A stretch of DNA of 64,000 nucleotides from Prorocentrum cordatum (GCA_963575745.1 CAUYUJ010016288.1:204706-268705); one strand, 5' to 3'; shown: positions 8,691 to 19,069, numbered from the stretch's first letter. Program-made: numbers and translations. The notes: generated by a model from the sequence alone, not told the origin.

Positions 8691-11600
8691 CAAGTTCCTG
8701 AGGCCTTGGCTGGGTCCTGGCCCCACCTCGGCTTCTTTGTGCTTTGCCAGTTGGAACGCAAATGCTCTCTTCCACTTCGACCCCTCCACCAAGACCAAGA
8801 AGTTCCACTACCTCTCCTCCCTCATGTCTCCCACATCCATTGTCGCTGTACAGGAAACGCACGGCACAGAGGCAGAAGCCAGGAACATGATCCACTTTCT
8901 GCGCAAGCCGTACACTTGCCACGCCAGTTTTTTGCCGAACGCCGCGGGAGGTGTTCTCACGATGATCCCTGAGCACAAGTTTGAAGACTTTGAGGTTGAC
9001 TCTACAAGTGAGCCTCTGGTTCAGGGCAGGGTTCTCTTTACAGATATCCAGATTGATGGGGGCCCAGCTTGGATCGCTCACTACAATATCCACAACTATG
9101 GGCTCCAGAGGCACGAGAAGACCCAGATAGCTAACCACATTCTTGGGAGACTCCAGGAGGCCAAAGAGGACCCGCTCAACAAAATCGTCGTCCTCATAGG
9201 TGACTTCAATATAGCTGCCGCGCCTCCGACCCCTGTCAATCCTGCCAGTTTTGTTGCTCCTGGAGAAGGGTACCAGACCTGGAGGGCCACCCAGGACGCC
9301 ATCTGGAGGGACCTTCTTGGGAAATTAGTTGAAATTGAGCAGCTCGACCCCACCCACGTGTACAGGCCGAATGACACGATGAGCATCATAGATAGGGCCT
9401 TCACTTCTCTCCCTGGGTGGGCTCTCAAGCAATTTAACGTATGTGGTGTGACGCAGGGTCTCGCTGAGGTTGTGATCCACCAACGGTTGTCAGACCACGC
9501 AGCGATCAAAGTTGACTTCCACCCGGGTGGCCAGAAGCACCATAAGGAGCGAGCCATCAACCGAGACCTCTTCGGCACCCCCGAATACGACAGGTTTGTA
9601 CAGGCCTATCTCCAGTGCGGTGACATCCAGCAGTACTCGCCGCCGATCCGCCTTTTGTATCTTAAGACGCTGATGAAAGAGGGTGCCAGGTTTGCTCGGA
9701 ACGCCTCCTTGGGACAGGCCTCGGACTCTACCCTGGGACGTATCATTCTCTGCCGTTCTATTTCCAGGGCCGTCTGGCGTCAGGACTGCACCCTGGGGCA
9801 GAAACTCATCAAGGCGTACCCTCTTGCTAAGCAATACCTTCAGTACGACGCGGAGACGAACCGAATCTTCTTGGAGAACCCTGGGGCCTTTGCGGACCTG
9901 ATCAATTCCCTGGAAGCAACGGACCACATGACCAAGATAAAACGCCTGGGCAAAAATCTTTCGGCAGCTCCCGAATCAGAGAAGAAAAAGCTACGGCAGC
10001 GTCTCCGTCGTCTGCAGAGGCGTGCGAAACTGTGGGCTCCTTTTGATCGCCGCTTACATGTGCGCGGCATTCGCCGCAAAGATCAGCTTCTCTCCGACCC
10101 GCTGGACATGGCTTCAGCGATTAGTGAGCATTGGGGCCAGATCTTCAGTGCGAAAGATACTCCTGTGGAAAAGGCACGGACCTACATCCAGAGGTTCACA
10201 GGTCACATCGACCTGCGTGGCATCCCGCCCCCGACCAAGAGCCTGATGTCTGCAGTTTTGAGAAAGCAAACTCACAGTGCCCCTGGTCCCGACTGTATCC
10301 CGTACGCGGCTTGGCAGAAGACTCCCCAGGCTCTTGAGACCCTCTCTGAGATGATGTTCTGGCTCCTGGACGGCGGCTGGGCTTTTTGGGGTTTCAATCA
10401 CCTTCTGGGCGTCTACATTCCGAAGGGTGAGGAGGAAGGAGATCAAGATGGAGGAGGTTGCGTTCGTGATTGTGATAAGCTTCGACCCCTGGGCCTCAAA
10501 AACACAGATAACAAGCTCATCACCGCCACCATCATGTTCTCGTTCTCCAGGGAGTGGTCCAAGGTTGCCAATAAACTACAACGAGGTTTTATCCAGGGAC
10601 GCCAATTTGGGACCAACATCGTCGAATTGGACGCTGTTGCCAGGTGTTACTCAATGGCCCCTTCAGCTGGCACGGACCTGCCGCCCGTAGCCGCCTTCGA
10701 CTTTGCGCAGGCTTTTCCATCGATCTCTCATCGGTGGATGCTGCTGGTCCTCGAAGAAATCGGTCTTCCACCCCCGTTGCTGGCTTATATCGTCTTACTG
10801 TACCAGGGGGTGATTTGCTACTCGGAGTTTGGAGGCCTGATTTTATTTATGTTTCCTATCCTTGCTGGAATCATCCAAGGGCGCCCTGGATCGGGAACGC
10901 TGTTTGCGGTTAGCATGGAGCCCTTTGTGGCGGACTTCGAATCGACGATAGAGCGGAAGCATCGCGGGATAGTCAGACTCTGCGCTGATGACATAGGCAC
11001 GGCCCTCATCAAGCTGCAGTACCTCGTGCAATTGTTCCGCATATTTGGCCTTGCGGCCCAACTTGCAGCTCTGTATCTGAATATTTCGAAGTGTCAAATA
11101 CTTCCCCTGGCCGGCCCCATCACGGACCCGATCAAACAGCTCTACAAACTGAAGTTGAAAGCCCTTATCCCGTCCTGGGCCGCCTTCGAAATCGTCGAAG
11201 TCATCAAGTATCTGGGTATGTTTCTCGGGCCCGAGGCAGAGCAGCACTGTTGGAGGAATCCGCTCAGAAAATGGCGCCACCGATCGTTTGAGCTCTCCTC
11301 GGTGGGAGCCTCGAATGCGGTCGCGGCGAACCTCTACTCTACACGTGCATCATCGGTGATGTCGTACATCGCTCAATTCATTCCTGCTCCGCGCGAGCTC
11401 GCCCGCCACGAAGCTGCTATGTTATCCAGAGTCTTTCACATGCCATATTGCGGGTTTACTCATGGGGCGTGGTATAGATGGCAGGAGTGGGGAGGTCCGA
11501 GGATCCGTTCGTTGCCAGTCACTTGCATGGCGGCTAGAGCTCGTGCGGCTATTTCGACCTTTGAATGGCGCCAGTCTCTTGAGTGGCTCCATCGTGCTGC

Positions 11601-12345
11601 TGTCCGTCACCGCCCATACGTGTCGGTGCTGCGTCGAGAGTATTCGCCGCCGTGGTGGAAGACCCCAGCTCTGTGCCAGCACATGTCTGACGCGTTCAAT
11701 GGAGTCCATTTCCCAGATAGGCTGCGAAACGAAATGCTACCCCTGATGTCTGAGGTTCGTGCGCTTCAGGTACAGCACCTTCAGAGCTCCGTGAGAGGCC
11801 CCCGTCCGAAAATCCAGCGCATGATTGTAAATAAACTGACTGACTGTATGTATAGCAACTCGTTAGGTGAATTGTTTTCCAGGCGCCTGTTAGATATGCT
11901 CCCTGAGGAGAGGGCTCGTATCCTTACCGTGGACTGGTCTGCCGTGCAGGCCGCTCTTGCTTCCTTGCCTGTGGCTCTTTCGGCCGCTGCTGCTAGGACG
12001 CTCTCGAAGAACTGGTTAACTCAACGTAGGTTCCAACAGTCTGCAAATTCGCATTGTCTCTGTGGGTGTCCCCCCGACTTAGGCGGAGAGGACGCGTTCG
12101 CACATTATTGGAACTGCCCCATTTTCGGCACGCTCCTTGAGGCTTTGTCAGGCCCCCTCGCCCCGCTCCCCTTGGATCGGTTCGGGATTTTGATGCCCAC
12201 TGAGTCGTCTCTCAGAGTTCCTGCCACAGCTTATTTCCTTTACAATGAGATACGGGCTATGTCCTCACGTCTCGGCGGTCGACCGCTGGAGTTGCACGAG
12301 GCAAGAGATCTCGCCCCCACGGTGCGGCACCAGATGCTGCGCTAG
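8488..12345 (+). CDS. LINE-1 ORF2: endonuclease-reverse transcriptase
   Basis: APE-type endonuclease at about 8745-9510: SWNAN (8749), catalytic Glu in QETHG (8854), GDFN (~9199), IDRAF (~9388), LSDHA (~9487). Reverse transcriptase at about 10200-11250: LRPLGLKN, motif A FDFAQAFPS with the Asp at 10699, motif B IIQGRPGSG (~10870), motif C CADDIG at 10981, then KYLGMFLG. The C-terminus has a Cys/His knuckle, CLCGCPPD ... HYWNCP (~12055-12118). All metal-binding residues appear present, so the protein could nick target DNA and prime cDNA synthesis. The start is uncertain: the frame opens without ATG at 7564, the nearest upstream in-frame ATG is at about 8488 inside ORF1, and the first one after ORF1 (8824) would cut the endonuclease. 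Frameshifting or re-initiation from ORF1 is therefore possible. No RNase H. Confidence 0.93.
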   Translation: MQTRIAANYLSRGRSFCDLHLRRLALRLLRSGTSRTCRRWVSTSRGWQREFPDALLLRPQRKVRGLFNKFLRPWLGPGPTSASLCFASWNANALFHFDPSTKTKKFHYLSSLMSPTSIVAVQETHGTEAEARNMIHFLRKPYTCHASFLPNAAGGVLTMIPEHKFEDFEVDSTSEPLVQGRVLFTDIQIDGGPAWIAHYNIHNYGLQRHEKTQIANHILGRLQEAKEDPLNKIVVLIGDFNIAAAPPTPVNPASFVAPGEGYQTWRATQDAIWRDLLGKLVEIEQLDPTHVYRPNDTMSIIDRAFTSLPGWALKQFNVCGVTQGLAEVVIHQRLSDHAAIKVDFHPGGQKHHKERAINRDLFGTPEYDRFVQAYLQCGDIQQYSPPIRLLYLKTLMKEGARFARNASLGQASDSTLGRIILCRSISRAVWRQDCTLGQKLIKAYPLAKQYLQYDAETNRIFLENPGAFADLINSLEATDHMTKIKRLGKNLSAAPESEKKKLRQRLRRLQRRAKLWAPFDRRLHVRGIRRKDQLLSDPLDMASAISEHWGQIFSAKDTPVEKARTYIQRFTGHIDLRGIPPPTKSLMSAVLRKQTHSAPGPDCIPYAAWQKTPQALETLSEMMFWLLDGGWAFWGFNHLLGVYIPKGEEEGDQDGGGCVRDCDKLRPLGLKNTDNKLITATIMFSFSREWSKVANKLQRGFIQGRQFGTNIVELDAVARCYSMAPSAGTDLPPVAAFDFAQAFPSISHRWMLLVLEEIGLPPPLLAYIVLLYQGVICYSEFGGLILFMFPILAGIIQGRPGSGTLFAVSMEPFVADFESTIERKHRGIVRLCADDIGTALIKLQYLVQLFRIFGLAAQLAALYLNISKCQILPLAGPITDPIKQLYKLKLKALIPSWAAFEIVEVIKYLGMFLGPEAEQHCWRNPLRKWRHRSFELSSVGASNAVAANLYSTRASSVMSYIAQFIPAPRELARHEAAMLSRVFHMPYCGFTHGAWYRWQEWGGPRIRSLPVTCMAARARAAISTFEWRQSLEWLHRAAVRHRPYVSVLRREYSPPWWKTPALCQHMSDAFNGVHFPDRLRNEMLPLMSEVRALQVQHLQSSVRGPRPKIQRMIVNKLTDCMYSNSLGELFSRRLLDMLPEERARILTVDWSAVQAALASLPVALSAAAARTLSKNWLTQRRFQQSANSHCLCGCPPDLGGEDAFAHYWNCPIFGTLLEALSGPLAPLPLDRFGILMPTESSLRVPATAYFLYNEIRAMSSRLGGRPLELHEARDLAPTVRHQMLR

Positions 12346-12379
12346 AACTTCGTGGACCGCCCCCCTTTGGCCACGCTGC

Positions 12380-12395
12380 AGGAAGAGGAGGAGCA
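12380..12395. repeat. Target-site duplication of LINE-1, 3' copy
   Basis: Identical to 7416-7431. It is followed by more GGA-type DNA, as expected if the element inserted into a GGA tract. Confidence 0.7.
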
Positions 12396-12530
12396 GGAGG
12401 AGGAGGACGAGTAGTAAGAGGAGGGAGGAGGAGGAGGAAAAAGAGATAAGAAGAGGAGGTGGAGGAGGGGGGGGAGGGGGAGGAGGAGGAGGAGGAGGAG
12501 GAGGAGGAGGAGGAGGAGGAGGAGGAGGGC
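12380..12530. repeat. (GGA)n microsatellite
   Basis: GGA/GAG triplets with AAGAGATAAGAAG interruptions; nearly pure from 12458. Confidence 0.95.
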
Positions 12531-12974
12531 GCTATTACTGCTCCGTTACCGGCTGTTCCAGCCAGGACGCGAATAGGGAAGGGGAGGCTGTTCCGTTCTC
12601 CCTCCTGTTTTAGAAACACGAGCGGGGCGCGATTCCGTGAATACGCGGCCGCATGGATGTGTCCCGCGCTTGGCCTCTACGAGAAAGCGCGCCGCACCCA
12701 TGGACTCACTCGGTCCAGGGCCCAGTCCGCAAGGCCGTGGATATGGGTATGTCTCCCGCCCGCGACAGAAGGCCGAGCAGACATATGCACGCGTCAACAC
12801 TTTTGGGGGTCCGCGCGAAGCGCCTTTGGGTCGGCGCCAATGAGACTCCCTCCTTACGCCCCTTCCACGGCATGCGGAGCGCTGGGGGCACAGCTGCCGT
12901 ACGACACCTGGGCGTCTGCGTCTTCTGCTGTGGAAGAAAAGCAACCACCGTGCCAGCGCAGCTGCGTTGCAGTG
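12531..12974. other. Unassigned GC-rich sequence
   Basis: Open frames occur on both strands but none shows a domain. No repeat shared with the rest of the window was noticed. Confidence 0.4.
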
Positions 12975-12976
12975 AA

Positions 12977-13034
<58 letters not shown>

Positions 13035-13404
13035 GTGATGGTGATGGTGATGGTGATGGTGATGGTGATGGTGATGGTGATGGTGATGGTGATGGTGATG
13101 GTGATGATGATGCTGCTGCTGCTGATGCTGATGCTGATGCTGATGCTGATGATGCTGGTGCTGGTGCTGATGCTGATGATGCTGATGTTGATGCTGATGC
13201 TGATGATGCTGATGATGTTGTTGATGATGATTCTGATGATGTTGTTGATGATGATGCTGATGCTGATGATGATGCTGATGATGATGATGATGATGCTGAG
13301 GAGGAGGAGGAGGAGGAGAAGGATGAGGATCAGGATGCGGATGATTATGATGATGAGGATGAGGATGATGCTGATGATGCTGCTGATGCTGCTGATGCTG
13401 CTGC

Positions 13405-13440
<36 letters not shown>

Positions 13441-13470
13441 CGACGATGACGGTGACGATGACGATGACGC
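12975..13470. repeat. Long (GAT)n / GAT-GGT-GCT compound microsatellite
   Basis: About 495 bp of GAT triplets with blocks of GATGGT, GATGCT, GTTGAT, GAGGAG and GACGAT. Plus-strand frames read poly-Asp or poly-Met; minus-strand frames read poly-Ile. A sharp order of sub-blocks suggests stepwise expansion of variants. Confidence 0.97.
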
Positions 13471-13611
13471 CTGAAGGGCCTGCCGCTCTCCCAGCTCCCT
13501 CGGGCGTGTGGTGGCGTGCGTACTGCGGCCCGCTACGGGCTGCGGCAGCGGGCGCGGTTCGCGAGAGGCAAGCGGCGGTCGCGTCAGGGGCAACGATAAG
13601 GGGGTGACAGG
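13471..13611. other. Short spacer
   Basis: GC-rich sequence between the GAT tract and repeat E; nothing recognised. Confidence 0.3.
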
Positions 13612-13790
13612 CAGATGAGGGGGATGCATCAACCCCCCATTGTCCATTCATCGCCGATTGGGTCTAACAGCCCGCCCCGCCCAGGAAGGTGCGGAGTGCC
13701 TATCGGGGGCCTGTCGCCGATCTATCGGTCTTGTATCGCCGATTCCAGGTCGGTGTGTCCCACCCTATGCCGACCCCCTCCTATCCTTCA
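13612..13790 (+). repeat. Dispersed repeat family E, copy 2
   Basis: Same block order as at 5262 and 22384: GGGGATGCA leader, TCATCGCCGAT, CCCGCCC, TATCGGGGGC, then a diverged palindrome (about 13725-13745) and CCCTATGCC. Confidence 0.7.
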
Positions 13791-14515
13791 GGGCGGTGGC
13801 ACGCCCGAGCGTCACCCAGTACCGGACGACGCGCTGGCGTGCCACCGCCCAGGGGCGGTCCCCCCCGATGCGTTCTCGGTGGCGGTGGTCTCTAGTTTTT
13901 TTTTCGGAGGTGGACAGAGCCCCCAACAGTGACACGTCGATTAGTGCATTGTCCGTTTTCGGTTCTCGAGAGGGTGCCGTGGCCGTTCTTTTCCAGGCTT
14001 GCGCCCGCCAGGTCTGGGCCTCAGGTCGTTTTCACTAAACCACGTTTTGCTAGAGGGGGGTCTGTCCATCCCCGACTTTTCAAAGACGAGGATCTCAAAC
14101 CTGGGTCCATTTCAGTGCTTGTCTGAGCTAGTCTGCCACGAGTCCTACACACACACACACTCCTTGTCGGCAGCCTCGTTTTACTCTTCCCTCCTCCTCC
14201 TCCGCCCTCAGGCCTCTCCTTCGAAGGCACATTGGAGGCTTCTTGGGGGGCCTCTGTGCCGCTTCCTGGAGGCCTGTTGGGACCCTTTCGCGGGTCTTCC
14301 TGGGGGGACGTCGGGGCTCCCCCTCCCCTCCCCTTCGCCCTCCCCCTCCACAATTACACAATGTGAACACTACTCTCCTATCTCCCCTGGTGACGTCTGG
14401 GAAATGTTCGGCCCCCCTCCGCGTATTTTTGTACACAGGATTCCCGGGAAACGGGTTTCCGTTTGGCTTTGTTTTCAACATGTTGTTCTCGCTGAAGCGT
14501 TGGCCTCACTTCGGG
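13791..14515. other. Unassigned sequence
   Basis: No gene recognised. Contains a short (CA)n at about 14150-14161 and C-rich stretches. Confidence 0.4.
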
Positions 14516-15087
14516 CGACCATTCGTTCTGAATCGTGCTCCCGCTGCAAGTCTGGCCTCATTTCCGCTCTTCCGCTCGTTCCGAATCATACTACCGCTGC
14601 AGCGCTGGCGTCATTATTTCCAGCGCCATGCCACGGGATGGTTTTCGGTCCTTCTAAGTAGGCCCCAACATCTAGAAGCTGCTCCCCCCCGAGATAAAAG
14701 TAAGTGCTTACACACTCGGTGTCGATTCGTTGTTTTTGGGGTCGCGGAAGCCCCCCCCCCTCCATTTTGGGGCGCCGCCACGCCATGCTATGTCAGGCTA
14801 CGCGTCCTCCGAATCGTGCTCCCGCTGCAGCGCTGGCCTCATTTCCGCGCTTCCGCTCGTTCCGAATCGTGCTACCGCTGCAGCGTTGGCGTCATTATTT
14901 CCAGCGCCATGCCACGGCATGGTTTTCGGTCTTGCCAAATTGGACCCAAAATCTAAAACTTGACCCCCCCCCGAAACAACCATCGGAAGTGCTTACACAT
15001 TCGGTGTCGACTCATTGATTTTTGGGGCCGCGGAAGCCCTCCCCCCACCGGGCGTCGCCACGCCGTGCTATGCCAGGCTGCGCGTTG
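14516..15087 (+). repeat. Tandem duplication, two ~290-bp units
   Basis: Unit 1 (about 14516-14807) and unit 2 (about 14811-15087) share long stretches, including CGTTCCGAATC, GGCGTCATTATTTCCAGCGC, CATGGTTTTCGGTC and AAGTGCTTACACA. Both end near GCCACGCCRTGCTATG. Differences are scattered, so the duplication is not recent. Confidence 0.85.
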
Positions 15088-15600
15088 ATCTTCAATTCCA
15101 TGCTACGCATGTCATGCTATGCCCTGCTACGACATCCGACGGTGCGAATAGAGAGGAGATCCACGCCACGGTGACGGATGGGAGGGAGGGGCAGGACGTC
15201 AAATACGACGCGAGCGCACCTAGATTGCCCCCCCCCCTCCCCTCCCCTCTCTCCCCCCCCTTCTCCCCCATCCCCCCTCGCCGAAGGTGGAGAAGGAGCT
15301 CACCATGGTCGAGGTGGACGAGGCCGAGAGGACGGCCAGCGGCCCTCGCCACCTCCCGCCGCCCCGCTCGGGGGTGCGCGGGCCGCTCCGCGCGCTCGGC
15401 GGCGACCTCGCGCGAGCCTCCGCGCCTCGGAGGCTCGCGGAGGGGCAGCGGCGGGGGGGGCTCCTCCTCCTCCTCCTCCTCCGCCTCCTCCTCCTCCTCC
15501 TCCTCCTCCTCCTCCTCCTCCTCCTCCTCCTCCTCCAGGGGGGTGCGAGAAAATACCCCCTGGGACCCCTCCCGGGGGCGCGATCCAGCGAGGATGGCCT
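15088..15600. other. Unassigned, with a (CTC)n tract at 15456-15537
   Basis: A pyrimidine-rich stretch at 15223-15285, then GC-rich sequence, then a CTC tract of about 27 triplets. Frames through the tract give poly-Pro, poly-Leu or poly-Ser and are not genes. Confidence 0.6.
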
Positions 15601-15885
15601 GCATCCCATCTTGGAACCCTCGTGTGCGATCTTGGGGCGATCTTGGGGGCCTCTTGGGCCGTCTTGAGCCGTCGGAATGCCAAGAAGAATCAAATGCCCA
15701 AATCCTTCAAAAATCTTAGGAACATCAATGATTTGTTCCTCTTCGGGCGCTCCTGGAGGACCTCTTGGAGACCTCTTGGCCCGTCGTGGATACCGCTTGA
15801 GCGCCTCTTGGGCCGTCTTGGGCCATCTTGACGTCATCCTAGGCCGTATTGGGTGCATCTTGGGCCGTCTTGGAGGCATCTTGGG
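15600..15885 (+). repeat. CTCTTGGGG-rich element (family F)
   Basis: GATCTTGGGGGCCTCTTGGG and GCCGTCTTGGG repeats end in GCCGTCTTGAGCCGTCGGAAT. An AT-richer segment (about 15690-15740) follows, then more CTCTTGG blocks. The segment aligns loosely with the equivalent part of the copy at 30540-30610. Confidence 0.7.
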
Positions 15886-16300
15886 GCCATCGCGCCCGCT
15901 TCCCCTCGCTGTGCCCGCGCAGAGCCGCCCAGTGCTCGAAGCGGGGCCCTGGCAGCCAGAAGGGGCGGCGCGTCGGCCAGGGCGGAGCGGGGAGCAGCTC
16001 GCCGAGCACCCCGAGGCTTCCCCCACCGCCGCGGCCGCGGCAGCCAGAAGGCGGGGAAAGGGCCGCCAGTGCGGCGCCCCGCGGGGCCACCGCCGCGGTT
16101 GGGGGACCTCGCAGTTTCCCCCAGGCTGCACGCGGTGGCGAGGAGCGCGCGGACGCGCCTCAGGCGCCGCCGACGAGGGCGCCTCGGCCGCGCGCGGGGA
16201 GCGCGGCCGCGTAGCCGCGTGCGTGACATCTGGGGCCCTGGCGTCTGCGCGCAGACGGTCGCCAGGGCCTCTTTGATGAAGCTCCAACCCTTCCTTTTCC
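15886..16300. other. Unassigned very GC-rich sequence
   Basis: Open in several frames on both strands, Ala/Arg/Gly/Pro-rich, with no recognisable domain. Confidence 0.4.
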
Positions 16301-16350
16301 TCGGGTTCCTCCTCCTCCTCCTCCTCCTCCTCCTCCTCCTCACCTTCATC
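16301..16350. repeat. (CTC)n microsatellite
   Basis: CTC triplets, then TTCATCCTCCTC. Confidence 0.9.
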
Positions 16351-16479
16351 CTCCTCTTCCATCTGGCTGAGTGTCCTGATAATCGCCCTTCCTTTCCTGA
16401 CCGTCAATGTTATCCACCCCTACTCCGTCCTCCATCTCCTCTTTCTCCTCAATGTTAGCCAGCGCGGGCCCCGAAGAGT

Positions 16480-17120
16480 GAGTCGTGGCAAACTATTGCA
16501 ATGTACGCGGCGAAATCTAAGTGATGCAGTCAACCTGGTGCAGTTTTGGTGACGCGATCCATGTGATGAAGTCAAATCAACGCAGAACAACGCAAAGCGT
16601 TGCGCAACCAGGCATGGCAAGACAAAGCAATGGAACGGATTTCAATGCGATTGCAATGCGAAGCCTTGCAGCGCAATGCAAAGCAATGCAACGAAGTGAA
16701 CTCAATGCATACGAATGCTAACCAATGCAAAGTAAGACGATAGTGCTGAAAAGCAGCGCAAGTCAACGCAACGCATTCCAAATCAACGCAATGAAATGCA
16801 ACACGATGCCAAACAATGCGACGCAATGCGATTGCAACGGAGTGGAATGTCACTTCAACGCAACGCCCCGCAATGCAAAACAACGCACATCCATCTGAAG
16901 CATTGTAGTGTGTCGCGAAGCAGTGCAGGACAACGCGCAGCAACGCGACCGCAATGCGATTGCAATGCATCGCAATGCGATTGCAACGCAACGCGATTAC
17001 AACGCGATGCATTGCGACTGCAGTGCAATTCGATTGCGATTGTGCCGCCAACGGTGCCGCAAACGGGTTCGTCTAACCGATTGCAATCGATCAGAATGCA
17101 ACGATTCGATTGCAACGGGG
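16480..17120. repeat. Degenerate ~5-bp satellite, GCAATGCGATTGCAACGCA type
   Basis: About 640 bp of CAATGC, CAACGC, GATTGC and AATGCGA words in imperfect 5-bp phase. It resembles in style, not in sequence, the TATGC satellite at 53570. Frames here are Cys/His/Gln-rich artefacts. Confidence 0.85.
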
Positions 17121-17340
17121 GGGGTGCAACGGGGCGGCGGCGTCGAGGTGGCGAGGGGGCGGCGACGGCGACCATAAGGCTGCGGACCCGACAACGAAGC
17201 CCAGCCGACGGGCAGCGACGAGGCGGCGACGGGGCGGCGACGGCGACCACAAGGCGGGAACCTGGCAACGGTGCCCGGTTCTTTAGATAAACTATAAAAC
17301 ACCGTTCGGGGAATAACTAAACTCTTTATCCGCGCATTTG
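17121..17340. repeat. GGCGGCGACGGCGACC direct repeat
   Basis: Two copies of GGCGGCGACGGCGACCAYAA, near 17157-17176 and 17233-17252, within GC-rich sequence. Confidence 0.6.
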
Positions 17341-17880
17341 TGTTTTTCTTCTTCTCCTCCTCCTCCTCCTTCACCCTTCGTCCTCCTCCTCCTCCTCCTC
17401 CTCATCGTCCTCCTCCTCCTCCTCATCATCATCGTCCTCCTCCTCCTTCTCTTCCTCCTCCTCTTCCTCCTCTTCCTCCTCTTCCATCTTACTGTTCATC
17501 CTCACCATCGCCCCTCTTTTCCTGAACCTCCTGTTTGTCCTCTTCCGTTCCCTCCTCCTCTTCCTCATTATCCTCCTCCTCCTCCTACTCCTCCTCCTCC
17601 TCCTCCTCCTCCTCCTTCCTGTTACTCCTCCTCCTCCTCCTCCTCCTCCTCCTCCTCCCCCTCCTCGTCCTCCTCCTCCTCCTCCTCCTCCTCCGCCTCC
17701 TCTTCCTCCTCCTCCTCCTCCGCTTCCTCCTCCTTCTCCTCCTCCGCCTCCTCTTCTTCTTCTTCCTCCTCCTTCCACCTCTCCTTCTCAATGAGTTCCA
17801 TCCTTCTCCACACCTTCCTTTCGCTCCTCCTCCTCCTTCTCCTTCTTCTCCTCCGCCTCCTCCTCCGCCTCTTCGTCACC
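17341..17880. repeat. Long (CTC)n compound microsatellite
   Basis: About 540 bp of CTC/TTC/CGC triplets with short unique interruptions (CTTACTGTTCATCC, CCTGTTTGTCC). All frames crossing it are repeat-driven. Confidence 0.95.
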
Positions 17881-18420
17881 CTCCCCCCGCCTCCCCGCCA
17901 TCCATCCCCGCCGCTTGGCCGCTGCGCGCGCGCCGCCGCTGCCCTCGCCTCCCCCTCCCCCCCGCCAGCGGACGCCCAGGACAGCGCTCCTCACGGCGCT
18001 GCAGCTCACGAACGACCCGAGGGCCCCTCCCGCCAGGGGCGGTTGCGCGAGATCCAGGTCGGTTATTGCCAGGACCCTGGTTAAGGGGAGCCGTTTAGAA
18101 ATTGGGCCCCGAGATCCAACATATGCACCAAAAATCACTAAACCAGGTCTGCCGTTGGTGTTTTCGGGTGACGGCAGTTCCGGTTGGTGGAAGGGAGAGG
18201 GGGAGGGGTGGGGCGTCCCCCGGTACGCACTATTAAACCAGGTCCCACTAAGTCCAGACTTGCTAACGCCCGATCAGGGACGACTCACAGCCAAGACGCT
18301 GAAATAGGGGCCGCTTCGGGTTGGGAAGGGGCTCGCTGTTCCTTGGGTCCTTCCGTGGTTGTTCATCTAGCCTTCCTCGTGCGCCCAGGCTCTTTCGGTG
18401 CCGAAAAGGGGCTTCGTTCC
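17881..18420. other. Unassigned sequence
   Basis: No gene or shared repeat recognised. Confidence 0.4.
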
Positions 18421-18800
18421 TTATTATGGTGCCTTGGGCTGTCTTGGAGCGATCGGACTCTCTTCGGCTGTCCTGGTCCCCTCCTGGGCCAACCTGGAGC
18501 CCCCTTAGGGCTGTACTGGGCCGTCAGGTTTTTTCTGGGCCATCATTGGGCTCTTTGGGTGTCCCTTGGTCTCCGCGAAGGCCATCTTGGAACCATCTTG
18601 AAGTGGGAGGGCTGGGAAACACATAATACTTTCTCTCTCTCACACCTTCGGCTTTCTTTTGGTGCTTAAGTAAACTTGGCCTTTCTGGCTTGCTTCTTGG
18701 CCTTCTCCATGGTGCCCTGGAAGCCTGCGTGGCGCCTCTCGGGGCCTCGTTGGGGGCTGTTCGGTGCCTCTTCAGACAATGCCATCTTGGATCATATTGG
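18421..18800 (+). repeat. Diverged CTCTTGGGG-rich element (family F)
   Basis: CCTTGGGCTGTCTTGGAGCG, GGGCCATCATTGGGC, GGCCATCTTGGAACC and CTCGGGGCCTCGTTGG blocks occur in the same style as the copies at 24715 and 30047, but with more change. Confidence 0.55.
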
Positions 18801-19069
18801 CGGCCGCGGTGGCCTTCCTGCGAATCATTTTCAACCATCCTGTGGTGTTGGGTCCTCGCTTTGAGGAGACGGTCCCCGTGTCCTTCCTTCCCTCCTTCCT
18901 TCCTTCCACCCGTCGTCACTCTCTTCTTTCCTCCTCCCCCCTCCTCCCGCACCCTGGACTGTGCCGCTTTTTCGAGGCGCGCTCCCCCGGCTGAGGGGGC
19001 CTGACCCCCCTTTCGAGGATGGCCGAACCCAACCTCCCGCACCCGCCTCTGCTCTCCGCATGTCCACTT

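Larger units (their letters stand above)
7432..12379 (+). mobile_element. LINE-1: nearly intact non-LTR retrotransposon
   Basis: A 4.95-kb element. In order: DinoSL (7434-7455), 149-nt 5' UTR, ORF1 (7605-8690), ORF2 with endonuclease and reverse transcriptase (to 12345), and a 34-nt 3' UTR. It is bounded by identical 16-bp repeats (7416-7431 and 12380-12395). No poly-A or obvious 3' simple-repeat tail precedes the 3' duplication. It lacks the RNase H domain that LINE-2 and LINE-3 carry, so it belongs to a different lineage. No stop or frameshift interrupts ORF2, and a full-length leader is kept at the 5' end, so insertion was probably recent. It may still be active, which the sequence alone cannot prove. 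Confidence 0.92.

Noticed and set aside
12653-13474. Poly-Asp and poly-Ile proteins over the GAT tract
   Set aside because: Reading-frame by-products of a microsatellite.
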